A DNA stretch of 14,887 bases from JAAFKA01 sp044348925 (lineage in GTDB: Bacteria; Bacteroidota; Bacteroidia; Cytophagales; Thermoflexibacteraceae), in contig JBIKRY010000095.1 in NCBI GenBank assembly GCA_044348925.1, positions 1 to 14,887 of the forward strand, written 5' to 3'. The position numbers and the translations under genes were made by a program. Shown piece by piece: positions 14,578-14,887 of the stretch (the first letter of the stretch is position 1; the number at the start of each line of letters is the position of its first letter). Under the pieces are notes generated by a model. That model was not told the DNA's origin. It saw only the letters and a program-made list of their open reading frames with translations, and made no database searches.

Positions 14578-14887
14578 ATGCTTGCTAATTTGGATAATGA
14601 AATCATCTTTAAAAAAGCCTTTACAGACAAAACAGTCTTTAAGTCTTTTGTGCGTGATATTTTGGGAATTGAGGTAGAAATAGATAAAATTGAAACCGAA
14701 AAAAAATTCAAGCCAAAAATAGGCTATATTGATTTTGAGTTAGACATTTTTGCCGAAACCATAGATAAACGAATTTATATAGAAATTCAACGAATTGAGT
14801 ATGACCATCATTTCGATAGATTCCTACATTATTTCCTAATGCTTATTGCCGAACAACAAAAAAATAGCAAAGAATATTATCTCGAAC
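14578..14887 (+). CDS. Rpn family PD-(D/E)XK nuclease / putative transposase (partial)
   Basis: The 5' part of a gene running off the right edge; 103 codons are visible from ATG 14578. The protein matches the Rpn/PDDEXK_2 family, whose members (for example E. coli RpnA) are DNA endonucleases that promote RecA-independent recombination. Visible signs are the N-terminal 'DNEIIFKKAFTDKTVFKSFVRDILGIEVEI', then 'IDFELDIFAETIDKRIYIEIQRIEYDHHFDRFLHYF'. The latter supplies the catalytic Asp (in 'FELDIFA', about residue 58) and the ExQ of a PD-(D/E)XK core (in 'IEIQR', about residues 70-72). The basic 'RFLHYF' helix and 'EQQKNSKEYYL' are also typical. The C-terminal half is not seen, so intactness is unknown. 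It has its own promoter and follows the permease terminator. Such genes are often present in many copies in Bacteroidota genomes. Confidence 0.85.
   Translation, partial: MLANLDNEIIFKKAFTDKTVFKSFVRDILGIEVEIDKIETEKKFKPKIGYIDFELDIFAETIDKRIYIEIQRIEYDHHFDRFLHYFLMLIAEQQKNSKEYYLE

Noticed and set aside
1..14887. CRISPR array or phage genes
   Set aside because: No regularly spaced short repeats with unique spacers, and no structural phage proteins were recognised; the two long repeats at 675-1082 do not fit an array.

Overview
The window is strongly AT-rich and looks like chromosomal DNA of a Bacteroidota member. A Cytophagales-type lineage is a guess; the phylum call is firmer. It rests on a DUF2851 protein, several outer-membrane barrels whose signal peptides end in '...AQ', promoter boxes matching the Bacteroidota TAnnTTTG -7 consensus, and the lack of Shine-Dalgarno sites. 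No rRNA, tRNA or CRISPR array was seen.

Layout. 1-1136 is an accessory patch. It holds the tail of a possible transposase gene, an unrecognised acidic protein (minus strand), a 12-bp perfect hairpin, and two copies of a palindromic MITE-like repeat. 1137-9314 is a long run of minus-strand genes: an FkbM-type methyltransferase, a DUF2851 protein, a YiiX-like NlpC/P60 hydrolase, a small outer-membrane barrel, a plug-less TonB-receptor-like barrel, a two-helix membrane protein, and a full TonB-dependent receptor apparently started at TTG. Spacings vary from 0 to 140 bp, so this is probably several transcription units. Most of these products belong to the cell envelope. A 243-bp divergent promoter region then separates the receptor from another plus-strand barrel protein (9558-10298).

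10299-14887 is housekeeping plus a mobile gene. A 48-bp perfect palindrome separates the barrel gene from a convergent glutaryl-CoA-dehydrogenase-like gene. Divergent from that lies sufS (cysteine desulfurase for Fe-S assembly), then a hairpin terminator, then an FtsX/LolC-E-type ABC transporter permease with its own terminator. Last comes the 5' part of an Rpn-type PD-(D/E)XK nuclease/putative transposase gene, cut by the window edge.

The genes do not form one obvious pathway. No new multi-gene defence or biosynthetic system was found. The most distinctive signals are the twin palindromic elements at 675-1082, the 48-bp terminator palindrome, the receptor with no possible ATG start, and a terminator overlapping the promoter of the nuclease gene.
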